Position numbers and translations under genes: made by a program
NCBI RefSeq assembly: GCF_017743995.1
Contig: NZ_JAGHRB010000001.1
Location: 1 to 64,000 of the forward strand
DNA: 64,000 nucleotides
Reading direction: 5' to 3'
Source: Ruegeria sp. R13_0
GTDB taxonomy: Bacteria; Pseudomonadota; Alphaproteobacteria; Rhodobacterales; Rhodobacteraceae
Shown here: one piece after another, positions 43,715 to 54,143 of the stretch
Layout: the number at the start of each line of letters is the position of its first letter
Numbering within the stretch: position 1 is the stretch's first letter
Notes under the pieces: generated by a model
What the model was told of the DNA's origin: nothing
What the model saw: the letters and a program-made list of their open reading frames with translations, nothing else
The model's database searches: none

Positions 43715-43965
43715 GCGCTGCGCATGGCGCGGATTAGCCCGGATGGCAAGCTCTGGTAAGACACCTGCGCAAAAATAGAGCGTGTACAAAGGCCAGCTTG
43801 TATCAGGCGAAAGGCGCAGTTTCCGCAGCCGAGAGCGCCTGAACAGCAACAGATTCGTGTATTTTGAGTCAGTGTGAGGTCTACCATCTGTTACATTGGC
43901 CTATGTGACGGTAGAAAAGTGCCAAGTTCCGAGTTGTTTCCCGTATTACGGAGTGTATCCAAACC

Positions 43966-45039
43966 ATGCCGACCAATGTTTTCGGCGCGTTCCGAACCGA
44001 TACTGATCTGTCTGCGAATGACGTTACCTTCGATCCGACAGGCGTTGTCTTCGAGATTTCGGCCTACAGCCAGATCACCATCGGGGATGGGGCCGACGCT
44101 ACAATCATCGATGGTGATGATCAGAACAACGAGTTTCCAAACGATCCAACGCAGACCTTCAACGGCAATGTGATCTTCTGGGACTTTACCATCGAAGTCA
44201 CTGACGGCACCAATACGTACCAGATCGGTATTTTCGACTATGACATCGACGGCAATGGAAACTCGAACGTCATCAATGCGGAATCCGGTTTCTTCATTGG
44301 GTTTCTTGATGGCTCTGTTCCACCGCTGAACACACCTCTGACGGTCAACGGGGTTATCGATAACGGCCCCGATATTGATGTCGATACGGTAGTACCTTGT
44401 TTCGTTTCGGGCACCTTGATCGATACACCCGACGGCCCGCGATTAATTGACGATCTTGACCCGGGTGATTTTGTTCTTACCCAGGACAACGGCGCTCAAC
44501 CGATCCGTTGGATTGGCAAGCAAAGCCTCGACAAAATAGATCTGACGCTGAAACCCAAGCTAAGGCCGATCCATATCGCAAAGGGTGCTTTGGGGCAGGG
44601 AGTGCCTGCGCGTGATCTTTGCGTCTCGCCACAACACCGCATGTTGGTCAGGTCAGCCATTGCTGAGCGCATGTTCTCCAAAAATGAAGTCTTCGTTCCG
44701 GCTTGCAAACTGCTCGATCTGCCCGGTGTTTCAGTGCAGACAAGCGGCGCGACGGTTACGTATATCCATCTTCTCCTTGACCGCCATGAGGTCATCTTTG
44801 CCGAGGGCGCGCCGACGGAAAGCTTGTTCACGGGTCCCGAAGCGCTTAGGGCGATCGGGAAGGATGGGGTCGAAGAATTGCGGCAAATTTTCCCGCAATT
44901 GTTTTTAGACACCCACGAGCCTGAACATGCGCGACTGGTCCCTAGACGTGGGCGCCAAATGCGCAATCTGGTGCAGCGTCACGTGAAAAACGGTAAGCCA
45001 GTGGTTCAAAGAAAGGCTCAGGCTAGCAGGGGCGGATGA
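43966..45039 (+). CDS. Hint-domain protein
   Basis: A 357-residue protein with an N-terminal beta-rich, Asp-rich region (GDGADATIIDGDDQNNEF, FDYDIDGNGNSNVINAES) and a C-terminal Hint (hedgehog/intein-type) domain that begins CFVSGTLIDTPDGPRLIDDL and includes VSPQHRMLVRSA and the LLLDRHEVIFAEGAPTE motif. Such proteins are abundant in Roseobacter relatives and are probably secreted and self-processing at the Cys; no signal peptide is visible, so export by a type I system is a guess. It lies between the flavoprotein and ftsW. Confidence 0.8.
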   Translation: MPTNVFGAFRTDTDLSANDVTFDPTGVVFEISAYSQITIGDGADATIIDGDDQNNEFPNDPTQTFNGNVIFWDFTIEVTDGTNTYQIGIFDYDIDGNGNSNVINAESGFFIGFLDGSVPPLNTPLTVNGVIDNGPDIDVDTVVPCFVSGTLIDTPDGPRLIDDLDPGDFVLTQDNGAQPIRWIGKQSLDKIDLTLKPKLRPIHIAKGALGQGVPARDLCVSPQHRMLVRSAIAERMFSKNEVFVPACKLLDLPGVSVQTSGATVTYIHLLLDRHEVIFAEGAPTESLFTGPEALRAIGKDGVEELRQIFPQLFLDTHEPEHARLVPRRGRQMRNLVQRHVKNGKPVVQRKAQASRGG

Positions 45040-45166
45040 CATCTCGTTAAGGCGCGGTTTTTCGTTTGCACGGCTCATTTCCCTAGCCCAAACGCCAATT
45101 TCCCTGTAGACTCTCACACAGATCCCGAAAACGGGACGCGAGTGAGGCAGTAAGTGGCGGTATCTC

Positions 45167-46330
45167 ATGACTGAGATGGTGTATGGCGCGGTCCAGGACC
45201 AGCGCGGGGAACCGATTCTACCAAAGTGGTGGCGGACGATTGATCGCTGGACGATGTCCTGCGTTCTGATTCTGTTTGTCATCGGATTGTTGCTGGGGCT
45301 GGCCTCATCGCCGCCTCTGGCCGGGCGCAACGGGTTCGATCCGTTCCACTATGTCGAACGACAGGCGCTCTTCGGCGGATTGGCGCTGATCGCGATGTTG
45401 TTGACTTCGATGATGTCTCCGACACTGCTGCGCCGTCTGGCGGTGCTGGGCTTTCTGGGGGCCTTCGTGGCGCTGGCGTTCCTGCCGGTCTTCGGGACGG
45501 ATTTCGGAAAAGGGGCCGTGCGCTGGTACTCACTGGGCTTCGCCTCATTGCAACCGTCCGAGTTTCTAAAGCCCGGATTTGTGGTCGTTGCGGCGTGGCT
45601 GCTGGCAGCCTCGCAAGAGATTAACGGCCCTCCGGGGCGGTTGTGGTCCTTTGCGCTGTGTATGGCGATTGTTGGCATGCTGGTGATGCAGCCTGATTTC
45701 GGGCAAGCCTGCCTGATCCTCTTTGGCTGGGGCGTGATGTATTTCGTGGCCGGAGCGCCGATGCTTTTGCTGGTTGGCATGGCCGGAGTGGTCGTTCTGG
45801 GTGGGATGTTCGCCTATTCCAACTCGGACCACTTTGCCCGCCGCATCGACGGATTTCTGAACCAAGAGGTCGATCCGACCACTCAGCTGGGCTACGCGAC
45901 CAACGCCATCCGCGAGGGCGGTTTGTTTGGTGTTGGCGTGGGGGAGGGGCAGGTCAAATGGTCTCTACCCGACGCGCATACGGATTTCATCATCGCTGTG
46001 GCGGCCGAGGAATATGGGCTGATCCTGGTGCTGATCATCATCGCGCTGTATTCGATTATCGTTGTGCGCTCACTGATGCGCCTGATGCGTGAGCGGGACA
46101 TGTTCATCCGTCTGGCTGGCACTGGCTTGGCGTGTATGTTTGGCGTTCAGGCGATGATCAATATGGGTGTGGCCGTGCGCTTGTTGCCCGCAAAGGGCAT
46201 GACGCTGCCCTTTGTTAGCTATGGCGGTTCATCCCTGATTGCGGGCGGTATTGCGGTCGGCATGTTGCTGGCCTTCACACGCTCGCGCCCACAGGGTGAG
46301 CTTGGTGATATTCTGCGCGGACGAGGCTGA
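45167..46330 (+). CDS. ftsW: Septal peptidoglycan polymerase FtsW
   Basis: A 387-residue SEDS-family glycosyltransferase that polymerises lipid II at the septum together with FtsI. About ten transmembrane helices. Motifs: [22 protein letters not shown] by position ~115-136, [30 protein letters not shown], and the C-terminal [20 protein letters not shown]. It overlaps murG by 1 bp and resumes the dcw gene order after the three-gene interruption. Confidence 0.95.
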   Translation: MTEMVYGAVQDQRGEPILPKWWRTIDRWTMSCVLILFVIGLLLGLASSPPLAGRNGFDPFHYVERQALFGGLALIAMLLTSMMSPTLLRRLAVLGFLGAFVALAFLPVFGTDFGKGAVRWYSLGFASLQPSEFLKPGFVVVAAWLLAASQEINGPPGRLWSFALCMAIVGMLVMQPDFGQACLILFGWGVMYFVAGAPMLLLVGMAGVVVLGGMFAYSNSDHFARRIDGFLNQEVDPTTQLGYATNAIREGGLFGVGVGEGQVKWSLPDAHTDFIIAVAAEEYGLILVLIIIALYSIIVVRSLMRLMRERDMFIRLAGTGLACMFGVQAMINMGVAVRLLPAKGMTLPFVSYGGSSLIAGGIAVGMLLAFTRSRPQGELGDILRGRG

Positions 46331-47427
46331 TGGGCAAACCTTACCTGTTGATTGCGGCTGGCGGCACCGGGGGCCACATGTTCCCGGCGCAGGCTATGGC
46401 CGAAGCGATGTTGCAAAAAGGCTGGCGCGTGCGTCTGTCGACCGATCCCCGGGGTGCTCGCTATACTGGGGGCTTCCCGCACACGACCGAGATTGTCGAG
46501 GCGTCATCGGCCACTTTCGCACGCGGCGGCTTGGCCGCAAAGGCGCTGGTGGGGCCGAAGATTGCGGGCGGCGTGACCAGCATGGCGATGCAGATGTTGC
46601 GCGACCGTCCGGATGTGGTTGTGGGCTTTGGCGGCTACCCGTCGATCCCGGCGCTGGGCGCGGCAACACTGCTGAAACTGCCGCGTATGATCCATGAACA
46701 GAACGGCGTTTTGGGGCGTGTGAACCAGCTCTTCGCCACACGCGTGGCCCAAGTGGCCTGCGGTGTTTGGCCGACCGATCTGCCCGAAGGGTCCAGCGGC
46801 ATTCACACGGGTAACCCGGTCCGGGCCTCGGTGCTGGAGCGGGCCGGTGCGCCCTATATCCCGCCGGGCGAGTATCCGATGTCGGTGCTGGTGATGGGTG
46901 GCAGCCAGGGCGCGCGTATCCTAAGCGACGTGGTGCCCGAAGCAATTGCCGCTTTGCCCGAATTCCTACGCGGGTTCATTCGCGTTTCGCATCAGGCCCG
47001 CGACGAGGATGGAGAGAGGGTCACGGCCTTCTACGCCGATCACGGTATTCGCGCGGATGTTCAGCAGTTCTTTGATGACGTTCCGCGCCGCATGTCGGAT
47101 GCGCAGCTTATCGTCAGCCGTTCGGGCGCATCGAGCGTGGCCGATATCTCGGTCATCGGCCGCCCGTCGATCCTGATCCCCTTTGCCGCCGCTGCAGGGG
47201 ATCACCAAACCGCCAATGCCCGAGGGCTGGTGCAAGCGGGTGGGGCGATCATGATCCCCGAAAAGGCGCTTGACGTTCCCTCACTGACCGAGCAAATGAC
47301 CACGGTTTTGACCAGCCCCGAAGCCGCACAGAAAATGGCCCATGCCGCCCTCTCGACCGGAGCCCCCGACGCCACCGAGCGTCTGGTCGCCCTTGTCGAG
47401 CAATTGGCGCAGAAGGAGACCACATGA
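46330..47427 (+). CDS. murG: Lipid II synthase MurG
   Basis: A 365-residue GT-B glycosyltransferase that adds GlcNAc to lipid I on the inner face of the membrane. Motifs: [19 protein letters not shown] at the N-terminus, [29 protein letters not shown], and the donor-binding [18 protein letters not shown] and [19 protein letters not shown]. It overlaps ftsW by 1 bp and murC by 4 bp. Confidence 0.96.
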   Translation: MGKPYLLIAAGGTGGHMFPAQAMAEAMLQKGWRVRLSTDPRGARYTGGFPHTTEIVEASSATFARGGLAAKALVGPKIAGGVTSMAMQMLRDRPDVVVGFGGYPSIPALGAATLLKLPRMIHEQNGVLGRVNQLFATRVAQVACGVWPTDLPEGSSGIHTGNPVRASVLERAGAPYIPPGEYPMSVLVMGGSQGARILSDVVPEAIAALPEFLRGFIRVSHQARDEDGERVTAFYADHGIRADVQQFFDDVPRRMSDAQLIVSRSGASSVADISVIGRPSILIPFAAAAGDHQTANARGLVQAGGAIMIPEKALDVPSLTEQMTTVLTSPEAAQKMAHAALSTGAPDATERLVALVEQLAQKETT

Positions 47428-48833
47428 CCCCCGCAACCAAACTGCCGCAGGACGTAGGACCGATCCATTTCGTTGGGATCGGCGGGATCGGGATGTCGGG
47501 GATCGCCGAGGTGTTGCTGAACCTTGGCTACCGGGTGCAGGGGTCTGACCTGAAAGCGTCGAAGATCACGGATCGGTTGGCGTCTCTGGGGGCCGAGATA
47601 TTTGTGGGGCAGAAGGCCGAAAATCTGCAAAACGCTGCCGTAGTCGTCACATCCACCGCGATCAAACCGGGCAATCCGGAGCTTGACGAAGCGCGTGCGC
47701 AGGGCCTGCCGGTTGTCCGTCGCGCTGACATGCTGGCGGAACTGATGCGCTTGCGCTCGAACATCGCGATCGCCGGGACGCATGGCAAAACCACCACGAC
47801 CACGATGATGGCCGAGCTGATGGTGGCCGGAGATTTCGACCCTACGGTCGTCAATGGCGGCATCATCCACGCCTATGGCTCCAACGCGCGCATGGGGCAG
47901 GGCGAATGGATGGTGGTCGAAGCCGACGAATCCGACGGTTCCTTCAACCGCCTGCCCGCAACCATCGCCATCGTCACCAATATCGACCCCGAGCATATGG
48001 AGCATTGGGGTGATTTCGATACGCTGCGCGACGGGTTCTATGAGTTCGTATCGAACCTGCCTTTCTACGGTCTGGCGGTGTGCTGCACGGATCATGCCGA
48101 AGTGCAGGCGCTAGTCGGGCGCATCACCGACCGCCGCGTGCGCACCTATGGCTTCAACGCGCAGGCCGATGTGCGGGCCGAAAACCTGACCTACAAGGGC
48201 GGCGTCGCGCATTTCGATATCCACCTGCAATACGAAGACAAGGTGATAGAAGGCTGCACTCTGCCGATGCCAGGTGATCACAATGTCTCGAACGCGTTGT
48301 CGGCAGTTGCGGTGGCACGTCATCTGGGCATGAAAGCATCCGAAATTCGCGAGGCTCTGGCCAATTTCGGCGGCGTCAACCGCCGTTTCACCAAGGTCGG
48401 AGAGATCGACGGCGTCACCATCATCGACGATTACGGCCACCACCCGGTCGAAATCGCTGCCGTCCTGAAAGCGGCCCGCCAAGCCACCGAGGGCCGCGTG
48501 ATCGCCGTTCACCAACCGCACCGTTATTCGCGCTTGTCCAACCTGTTCGATGATTTCTGCACCTGCTTCAACGACGCTGACGTTGTTGCCATCGCCGATA
48601 TCTTCGCTGCCGGAGAGGATCCGATTGAGGGTGCGTCGCGCGATGATCTGGTGCAGGGCCTCATCCGTCACGGTCACCGCCATGCGCGGGCCTTGCTGGA
48701 CGAAAACGATCTGGAGCGTCTGGTCCGCGAACAAGCCCGCCCGGGCGACATGGTCGTGTGTCTCGGTGCCGGGACCATCAGCGCATGGGCGAACGGGTTG
48801 CCTGAGCGGTTGCAACGAAAACAGGCTGTTTGA
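47424..48833 (+). CDS. murC: UDP-MurNAc:L-alanine ligase MurC
   Basis: A 469-residue Mur ligase that adds the first stem residue. Motifs: [20 protein letters not shown]-binding [63 protein letters not shown] and [16 protein letters not shown]. Overlaps murG by 4 bp. All expected motifs are present. Confidence 0.96.
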   Translation: MTPATKLPQDVGPIHFVGIGGIGMSGIAEVLLNLGYRVQGSDLKASKITDRLASLGAEIFVGQKAENLQNAAVVVTSTAIKPGNPELDEARAQGLPVVRRADMLAELMRLRSNIAIAGTHGKTTTTTMMAELMVAGDFDPTVVNGGIIHAYGSNARMGQGEWMVVEADESDGSFNRLPATIAIVTNIDPEHMEHWGDFDTLRDGFYEFVSNLPFYGLAVCCTDHAEVQALVGRITDRRVRTYGFNAQADVRAENLTYKGGVAHFDIHLQYEDKVIEGCTLPMPGDHNVSNALSAVAVARHLGMKASEIREALANFGGVNRRFTKVGEIDGVTIIDDYGHHPVEIAAVLKAARQATEGRVIAVHQPHRYSRLSNLFDDFCTCFNDADVVAIADIFAAGEDPIEGASRDDLVQGLIRHGHRHARALLDENDLERLVREQARPGDMVVCLGAGTISAWANGLPERLQRKQAV

Positions 48834-48905
48834 CGGCTGATCTTATTTACTGCACAACCTGAGGGTGTGTGACCTATTGCCAAGACCACGTCACAGGAGG
48901 GGACA

Positions 48906-49154
48906 ATGGACTATTCGACCATATTTGCCGCCCTTTGGGTGATCAGCGCCACTATCGTGGCCTTGTTGCCGATGCGACTGCAATTCCCTCCGGGGATTGT
49001 CCTGTTGCTCTGCGCGCCGGTGATGATCATCTGGCTGGGTTATGACCATGGATGGGTCTTGTCGGTTCTGGCCTTTGGAGGATTCGTCTCGATGTTCCGC
49101 AGACCGATCCGCTTTTACTGGCGCAAATGGGTGCGCGGAGAGGTGATGGAATGA
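48906..49154 (+). CDS. DUF2484 membrane protein, first copy
   Basis: An 82-residue protein with an AGGAGGGG ribosome binding site. Two or three transmembrane helices (IFAALWVISATIVALLPM and GIVLLLCAPVMIIWLGY), then a basic end (FRRPIRFYWRKWVRGE). I recognise it as the DUF2484 family, which is typical of Rhodobacterales and found beside murB. It overlaps the second copy by ATGA. Function unknown; the location suggests a cell-envelope role. Confidence 0.75.
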   Translation: MDYSTIFAALWVISATIVALLPMRLQFPPGIVLLLCAPVMIIWLGYDHGWVLSVLAFGGFVSMFRRPIRFYWRKWVRGEVME

Positions 49155-49393
49155 GCTTCTCTCTCGCCCTCGCAGCCCTTTGGGGCATTGTTGCGAACTT
49201 GCTGGCGATGATCCCCAGCAGGGACAACCACTGGACCCGCGCCTACGTCCTGATCGCGGTCGGGATCCCTCTGCTTGGATATGTCACCTATGAGAACGGC
49301 CCTTGGGTCGGGCTGATCGTGCTGGTGATGGGTATGTCGATCTTGCGCTGGCCGGTGATTTATCTGGGGCGGTGGCTGCGTCGGCGGATTTGA
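49151..49393 (+). CDS. DUF2484 membrane protein, second copy
   Basis: An 80-residue protein coupled to the first copy by an ATGA overlap. Three hydrophobic segments (LALAALWGIVANLLAMIPS, VLIAVGIPLLGYVTY, WVGLIVLVMGMSILRWPVI) and a basic C-terminus (GRWLRRRI). The pattern ALW-x-I-x-A ... RRP/RWPxxY is shared with the upstream copy, so the two are diverged paralogues from a tandem duplication. Confidence 0.72.
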   Translation: MSFSLALAALWGIVANLLAMIPSRDNHWTRAYVLIAVGIPLLGYVTYENGPWVGLIVLVMGMSILRWPVIYLGRWLRRRI

Positions 49394-49449
49394 CCGCTTC
49401 ACTGCGGATACAGGTTGCCAACTCCCTCTGAATCCGCGAGTTAGCAGCT

Positions 49450-50376
49450 ATGACTGTTCTTCCTGTTCCTCGCGGCAAACTAACCGAAAACCGAAGCCTC
49501 AGCGACCTGACATGGCTGCGTGTCGGCGGTCCGGCTGACTATTTGTTCCAACCTGCGGATGTTGAAGACCTGCAGGGCTTTTTGCGCGAACTCCCCGATG
49601 ATGTCGTGACTTTCCCGATGGGCGTCGGGTCGAACCTTATTGTACGCGATGGCGGATTGCGCGCCGTGGTGATCCGGCTGGGGCGGGGCTTCAACGGGAT
49701 TGAGATCGAGGGCACTTCGGTCACCGCAGGTGCTGCGGCGTTGGATGCGCATGTGGCGCGTAAAGCGGCGGATGCTGGTGTGGATCTAACCTTTTTGCGC
49801 ACGATTCCGGGCTCGGTCGGTGGGGCCGTTCGGATGAATGCTGGGTGTTATGGCAGCTACACGGCGGATGTTCTGAAAAAGGCCACCATAGTGACGCGGC
49901 AGGGAGAGGTGATGGACCTTGGCCCCGAGGACCTGAACTTTCGCTACCGTCAATCCGATCTGCCTGACGGCGCAGTGCTGATCTCGGCAAGTTTCGAAGG
50001 CCCTGAAGGTGAACCCGACACGCTTCATGCCCGAATGGCGGCGCAGTTGCAAAAGCGTGACGAGACCCAGCCCACCAAAGACCGCAGCGCCGGTTCGACC
50101 TTTCGCAATCCGGCCGGGTTCTCCTCGACCGGGAAGGCGGATGATGTGCATGACCTAAAGGCATGGAAAGTGATTGACGATGCGGGCATGCGTGGGGCTA
50201 TGAAAGGCGGCGCGCAGATGAGCCCCAAGCACTCGAATTTCCTGATCAATACGGGCGAGGCGACCGCCGCGGACCTCGAAGGTTTGGGTGAAGAGGTGCG
50301 AAAAAAGGTTTACGAAACAAGCGGCATCACGCTAGAGTGGGAAATCATGCGGGTCGGTGATCCGCTGAAAGAATAA
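49450..50376 (+). CDS. murB: UDP-N-acetylenolpyruvoylglucosamine reductase MurB
   Basis: A 308-residue FAD enzyme that makes UDP-MurNAc, the substrate of MurC. Type-II-like short form: FAD-binding [55 protein letters not shown], and the catalytic Ser region [13 protein letters not shown], with [19 protein letters not shown] near the end. It follows the DUF2484 pair after 56 bp. Confidence 0.95.
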   Translation: MTVLPVPRGKLTENRSLSDLTWLRVGGPADYLFQPADVEDLQGFLRELPDDVVTFPMGVGSNLIVRDGGLRAVVIRLGRGFNGIEIEGTSVTAGAAALDAHVARKAADAGVDLTFLRTIPGSVGGAVRMNAGCYGSYTADVLKKATIVTRQGEVMDLGPEDLNFRYRQSDLPDGAVLISASFEGPEGEPDTLHARMAAQLQKRDETQPTKDRSAGSTFRNPAGFSSTGKADDVHDLKAWKVIDDAGMRGAMKGGAQMSPKHSNFLINTGEATAADLEGLGEEVRKKVYETSGITLEWEIMRVGDPLKE

Positions 50377-50484
50377 AGCCCCAACCGTCAGACCAAAACA
50401 GGCAATTAACGGCGACGGATCAAAGGCATAAACGCAGTACGGACCACCACATAAGGTCCGGGGACATTGAGGCGCACGTTGGGT

Positions 50485-51402
50485 ATGTCGAGCAGGACAA
50501 ACCCCAAAGTGGCGGTATTGATGGGCGGCCCCTCGGCGGAACGCGAGGTGTCTCTCAGCTCTGGGCGCGAATGCGCAGCCGCCCTTGTGGGAGAAGGCTT
50601 TGAAGTGGTTGAGCTGGACGCAGGTCCCGACCTCTACGCGCGCCTTTTGGATATCAAGCCGGATGTGGTCTTCAACGCTCTGCATGGCCGCTGGGGCGAG
50701 GATGGCTGCGTGCAGGGTCTGCTGGAGTGGATGCGTATTCCCTACACCCATTCAGGCGTTTTGGCCTCGGCGTTGGCGATGGACAAGCAGCGCAGCAAAG
50801 AGGTCTATCAGGCCGAAGGGCTGCCCATTGTCCCCAGCGTGATCGTGCCCAAGGTCGAGGTGGTTGAGGTTCACGTGATGGAGCCGCCTTACGTCGCCAA
50901 GCCCAACAACGAAGGGTCGAGCGTCGGTATTTACATCGTCCACGAAGGGTCGAATGGTCCTCCGCAATTGTCGGAGGATATGCCCGATCACATCATGGTC
51001 GAGAAATACGTTGCCGGACGTGAATTGACGGTGACCGTTATGGGTGATCGCGCCCTTACCGTGACCGAGATCATGACCGACGGCGGCTGGTACGACTACG
51101 ATGCCAAATACAAGCCCGGCGGCTCGTGGCATGTGCTGCCCGCGGACATTCCGCAGGATATCTTCGACCGCTGCATGGACTACGCTTTGAAAGCGCATAA
51201 CGCTTTGGGCTGTCGCGGCGTGACCCGGACCGACTACCGGTGGGACGACACCATGGGCGCGGATGGTTTGTTCCTGCTGGAAACCAACACGCAGCCCGGT
51301 ATGACGCCAACCTCTCTTGTGCCGGAACAGGCGGAACATTGCGGTATGACGTTCGGCCAGCTCTGTGCCTGGATGGTGGAGGACGCCTCATGCGACCGCT
51401 AA
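50485..51402 (+). CDS. ddl: D-alanine-D-alanine ligase
   Basis: A 305-residue ATP-grasp ligase that makes D-Ala-D-Ala for MurF. I start it at the ATG at 50485; an in-frame TTG at 50467 would add 6 residues. Motifs: VLMGGPSAEREVSLSSG, FNALHGRWGEDGCVQGLLE, YTHSGVLASALAMDK, KPNNEGSSVGIYIV and the C-terminal LLETNTQPGMTPTSLVPEQ. It overlaps ftsQ by 13 bp. This is the DdlB-type gene of the dcw cluster. Confidence 0.94.
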   Translation: MSSRTNPKVAVLMGGPSAEREVSLSSGRECAAALVGEGFEVVELDAGPDLYARLLDIKPDVVFNALHGRWGEDGCVQGLLEWMRIPYTHSGVLASALAMDKQRSKEVYQAEGLPIVPSVIVPKVEVVEVHVMEPPYVAKPNNEGSSVGIYIVHEGSNGPPQLSEDMPDHIMVEKYVAGRELTVTVMGDRALTVTEIMTDGGWYDYDAKYKPGGSWHVLPADIPQDIFDRCMDYALKAHNALGCRGVTRTDYRWDDTMGADGLFLLETNTQPGMTPTSLVPEQAEHCGMTFGQLCAWMVEDASCDR

Positions 51403-52397
51403 GAGCCACCCGCGCGCCAGTGATCCATCGGGCCAAACCTCTGGCCGGGCCGGATGCCGATTTCGAATCCGCCGATACCGAATCCCATGATACGCAGCCT
51501 GTTCTGCGTTTGGGCGGTGTGAAGCTGTTCAACCGCACCGCGCGGCGGTCTGACCCGGCACCCTCGCGCCTCAGCTACCGGTTCCAGCGTTGGATGCTGA
51601 CACCGGGCATCCGCATGGGCGTCAAGCTGGGCTTACCGGTCTGCGCCGTTGCGGCTGCCGTTGGTCTTTACTTTGCGTCCGAGGAGCGGCGCGAGGCGCT
51701 CAATACCTATATCGCCGACATACGCACCTCGATTCAGGAACGTCCTGAGTTCATGGTCAATCTGATGGCCATTGATGGCGCAGGTCCCGGCCTGTCGGAT
51801 GACATTCGCGAAGTGGTGCCGCTGGATTTCCCGATCAGCTCTTGGGATCTGGATGTCGAACAGATGCGCGACACGATTACCGGGCTTGATCCGGTGAAAT
51901 CGGCCACAGTGCGCATTCGGCCCGGTGGCATCCTGCAGGTGGACGTTGTCGAGCGTCAGCCTGTCATCGTGTGGCGCACCCGAGAGTCTGTCGAGCTTTT
52001 GGATGAGACCGGCGTTCATGTCGACCTGATCACCTCACGCAAGGATCACAGCGACCTGCCTTTGATCGCGGGCAAAGGCGCGGATGAGCATGTCGCCGAA
52101 GCGCTTGAGATTTTCCGCACCTCGCGCAGCCTCGGCACCCGTGTTCGGGGCTTGGTGCGTATTGGCGAGCGGCGCTGGGATCTGGTGCTGGATCGCGGCC
52201 AGCGCATCATGCTGCCGACGGACCGGTCAGTGCGCGCGCTCGAGCGGGTGCTGGCCGTGAACGAAGTGCAGGACCTGTTGGAGCGTGACGTGGCCGTGGT
52301 GGATATGCGCCTCGGACAGCGGCCAACTATCAGAATGACCAAAGCCGCCAGCGAAGACTGGTGGAATACAAAAGTGACAGTGGGTAACGGGCAGTAA
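51390..52397 (+). CDS. ftsQ: Cell division protein FtsQ
   Basis: A 335-residue bitopic divisome protein. A long cytoplasmic tail (~75 residues) precedes one transmembrane helix (LGLPVCAVAAAVGLYFA). The periplasmic POTRA domain follows (FPISSWDLDVEQMRDTI, GLDPVKSATVRIRPGGILQV, VVERQPVIVWR), then the FtsQ beta domain (RVRGLVRIGERRWDLVLD). The ATG at 51390 lies inside the end of ddl (13-bp overlap); the long upstream frame belongs to ddl in another frame. Confidence 0.93.
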   Translation: MRPLRATRAPVIHRAKPLAGPDADFESADTESHDTQPVLRLGGVKLFNRTARRSDPAPSRLSYRFQRWMLTPGIRMGVKLGLPVCAVAAAVGLYFASEERREALNTYIADIRTSIQERPEFMVNLMAIDGAGPGLSDDIREVVPLDFPISSWDLDVEQMRDTITGLDPVKSATVRIRPGGILQVDVVERQPVIVWRTRESVELLDETGVHVDLITSRKDHSDLPLIAGKGADEHVAEALEIFRTSRSLGTRVRGLVRIGERRWDLVLDRGQRIMLPTDRSVRALERVLAVNEVQDLLERDVAVVDMRLGQRPTIRMTKAASEDWWNTKVTVGNGQ

Positions 52398-52402
52398 CGA
52401 CC

Positions 52403-53740
52403 ATGATGACCGATCTTTATCAGTCCCAACGCGCCATGCGACAAATGCGCAGACAAGCGATGCAGCGGGGCGTTATCGCCATTCTGGATGTAGGTAGCTC
52501 GAAAATCTCGTGCCTCGTGCTGCGGTTTGATGGCACTGGGCGGCTGAGTGAGGACAACACCATCGGCTCGATGGCCGGGCAGACCGGGTTCCGGGTCATT
52601 GGCGCTGCGACCACCCGCTCACGCGGAGTGCAGTTTGGCGAAGTCACGGCCATGCAGGAAACCGAGCGTGCGATCCGCACCGCCCTGCAAGCCGCGCAGA
52701 AGATGGCCGATATCCGCGTCGATCACGTGATCGCCTGTTTCTCGGGCGCGAACCCGCGTTCCTATGGTCTGGACGCGCAGGTCGATCTGGAAGGTCAGCT
52801 TGTGACCGAGGCCGAGGTTGGCCGTGTTCTGAACGCCTGCGATGTCCCGGATTACGGGGTGGGGCGCGAGGTTCTGCATGCCCAACCGGTGAATTTCGCA
52901 TTGGACAACCGCTCGGGCCTGATCGACCCGCGGGGGCAGATGGGGCAATCTCTGGCCGTCGACATGCATATGCTGACCGTCGACGCGATTGCGATCCAGA
53001 ACATCGTCCGCTGCATCAAGCGTTGCGATCTGGAGCTCGCAGGGATTGCGAATTCAGCCTACGTCTCGGGAATCTCGGCACTGGTCGAGGATGAGCAAGA
53101 ACTGGGCGCAGCCTGTATCGACATGGGCGGTGGCACCACTAGCGTGTCGATCTTTATGAAGAAGCACATGATCTACGCCGATTGCGTGCGCATGGGCGGT
53201 GATCACGTCACACAGGATATCTCGATGGGCCTTGGCGTGCCGACCGCCGTGGCCGAGCGGATCAAGACATTCAATGGCGGTGTCCACGCGACCGGAGCCG
53301 ACGATCGCGACCTGATCGATATCGGCGGCGATACCGGCGACTGGGAACATGATCGTCGCACCGTCAGCCGGGCCGAGCTGATCGGGATCATGCGCCCTCG
53401 GGTCGAAGAGATTCTGGAAGAGGTGCGCGTCCGCCTCGATGCGGCCGGGTTCGAACATATGCCCAGCCAGCAGATCGTGCTTACCGGTGGGGGCAGTCAG
53501 ATCATGGGGCTGGACGGCCTCGCGACCCGTATACTTGGCCAGCGCGTTCGACTGGGCCGCCCGCTGCGCGTTCACGGCCTGCCGCAATCTGCGACCGGCC
53601 CGGGCTTTTCCTCGGCCGTTGGTCTCAGCCTGTTTGCGGCGCATCCACAGGACGAATGGTGGGATTTCGAAATCCCGGTCGACACCTATGCCGCGCGCCC
53701 GTTCAAGCGCGCCGTTCGGTGGTTCCGTGACAATTGGTAG
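52403..53740 (+). CDS. ftsA: Cell division protein FtsA
   Basis: A 445-residue actin-like ATPase that anchors FtsZ to the membrane. Phosphate-1 region IAILDVGSSKISCLVLRF, 1C-domain region IDHVIACFSGAN-like text read as VDHVIACFSGANPRS, phosphate-2 CIDMGGGTTSVSIF, and adenosine motif VLTGGGSQIMGLDGLA are present. The C-terminal KRAVRWFRDNW is the membrane-targeting amphipathic helix. Five bp separate it from ftsQ; the next gene starts inside its last codons. Confidence 0.95.
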   Translation: MMTDLYQSQRAMRQMRRQAMQRGVIAILDVGSSKISCLVLRFDGTGRLSEDNTIGSMAGQTGFRVIGAATTRSRGVQFGEVTAMQETERAIRTALQAAQKMADIRVDHVIACFSGANPRSYGLDAQVDLEGQLVTEAEVGRVLNACDVPDYGVGREVLHAQPVNFALDNRSGLIDPRGQMGQSLAVDMHMLTVDAIAIQNIVRCIKRCDLELAGIANSAYVSGISALVEDEQELGAACIDMGGGTTSVSIFMKKHMIYADCVRMGGDHVTQDISMGLGVPTAVAERIKTFNGGVHATGADDRDLIDIGGDTGDWEHDRRTVSRAELIGIMRPRVEEILEEVRVRLDAAGFEHMPSQQIVLTGGGSQIMGLDGLATRILGQRVRLGRPLRVHGLPQSATGPGFSSAVGLSLFAAHPQDEWWDFEIPVDTYAARPFKRAVRWFRDNW

Positions 53741-54143
53741 AACTCTGCGCCGCGCCTTGTGCGTGGCGCTTGCGCCCGGCCTCGCTTCGGCGCAGTCCGT
53801 CATCTCACCTGAGACGTTTCTGGATGCTGTGCTTGGCAAAACGGTGCAGTTCCACGAAATCCGTAGCGGAGATCTGGTGGGAACCGAGCAGTTCCTGAAC
53901 CGCAAGACCTCGGTCTGGCGGGTCGAGGGTGGGGGATGTGTCTACGGTCAGATCACAACACCGAATGGGCAGATCTGTTTTCTCTATGACGATGATACAG
54001 ACGGCATTCCCGTCTGCTGGTGGCCGTTCGAATATCAGGGCCGTTTGATGGTCCGGCTGGCAGATCTGGGCAAAGGGGAAATCCAGGAGGTGCGCAGCAT
54101 GACCAATCACAGCCTGAATTGTCCAAGTGCCCCAATCAGTTGA
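53727..54143 (+). CDS. Small secreted protein between ftsA and ftsZ
   Basis: A 138-residue protein with a GTG start at 53727, overlapping ftsA by 14 bp. The leader (LRRALCVALAPGLASAQS) is a signal peptide. The mature part contains FHEIRSGDLVGTEQFLNR, GGGCVYGQITTPNGQICFLY and VCWWPFEYQGRLMVRLADL, with four Cys that may form disulfides. No known family is recognised. The overlap with ftsA implies co-expression with the division genes and so a possible envelope role, which is inference. Confidence 0.65.
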   Translation: MTIGRTLRRALCVALAPGLASAQSVISPETFLDAVLGKTVQFHEIRSGDLVGTEQFLNRKTSVWRVEGGGCVYGQITTPNGQICFLYDDDTDGIPVCWWPFEYQGRLMVRLADLGKGEIQEVRSMTNHSLNCPSAPIS

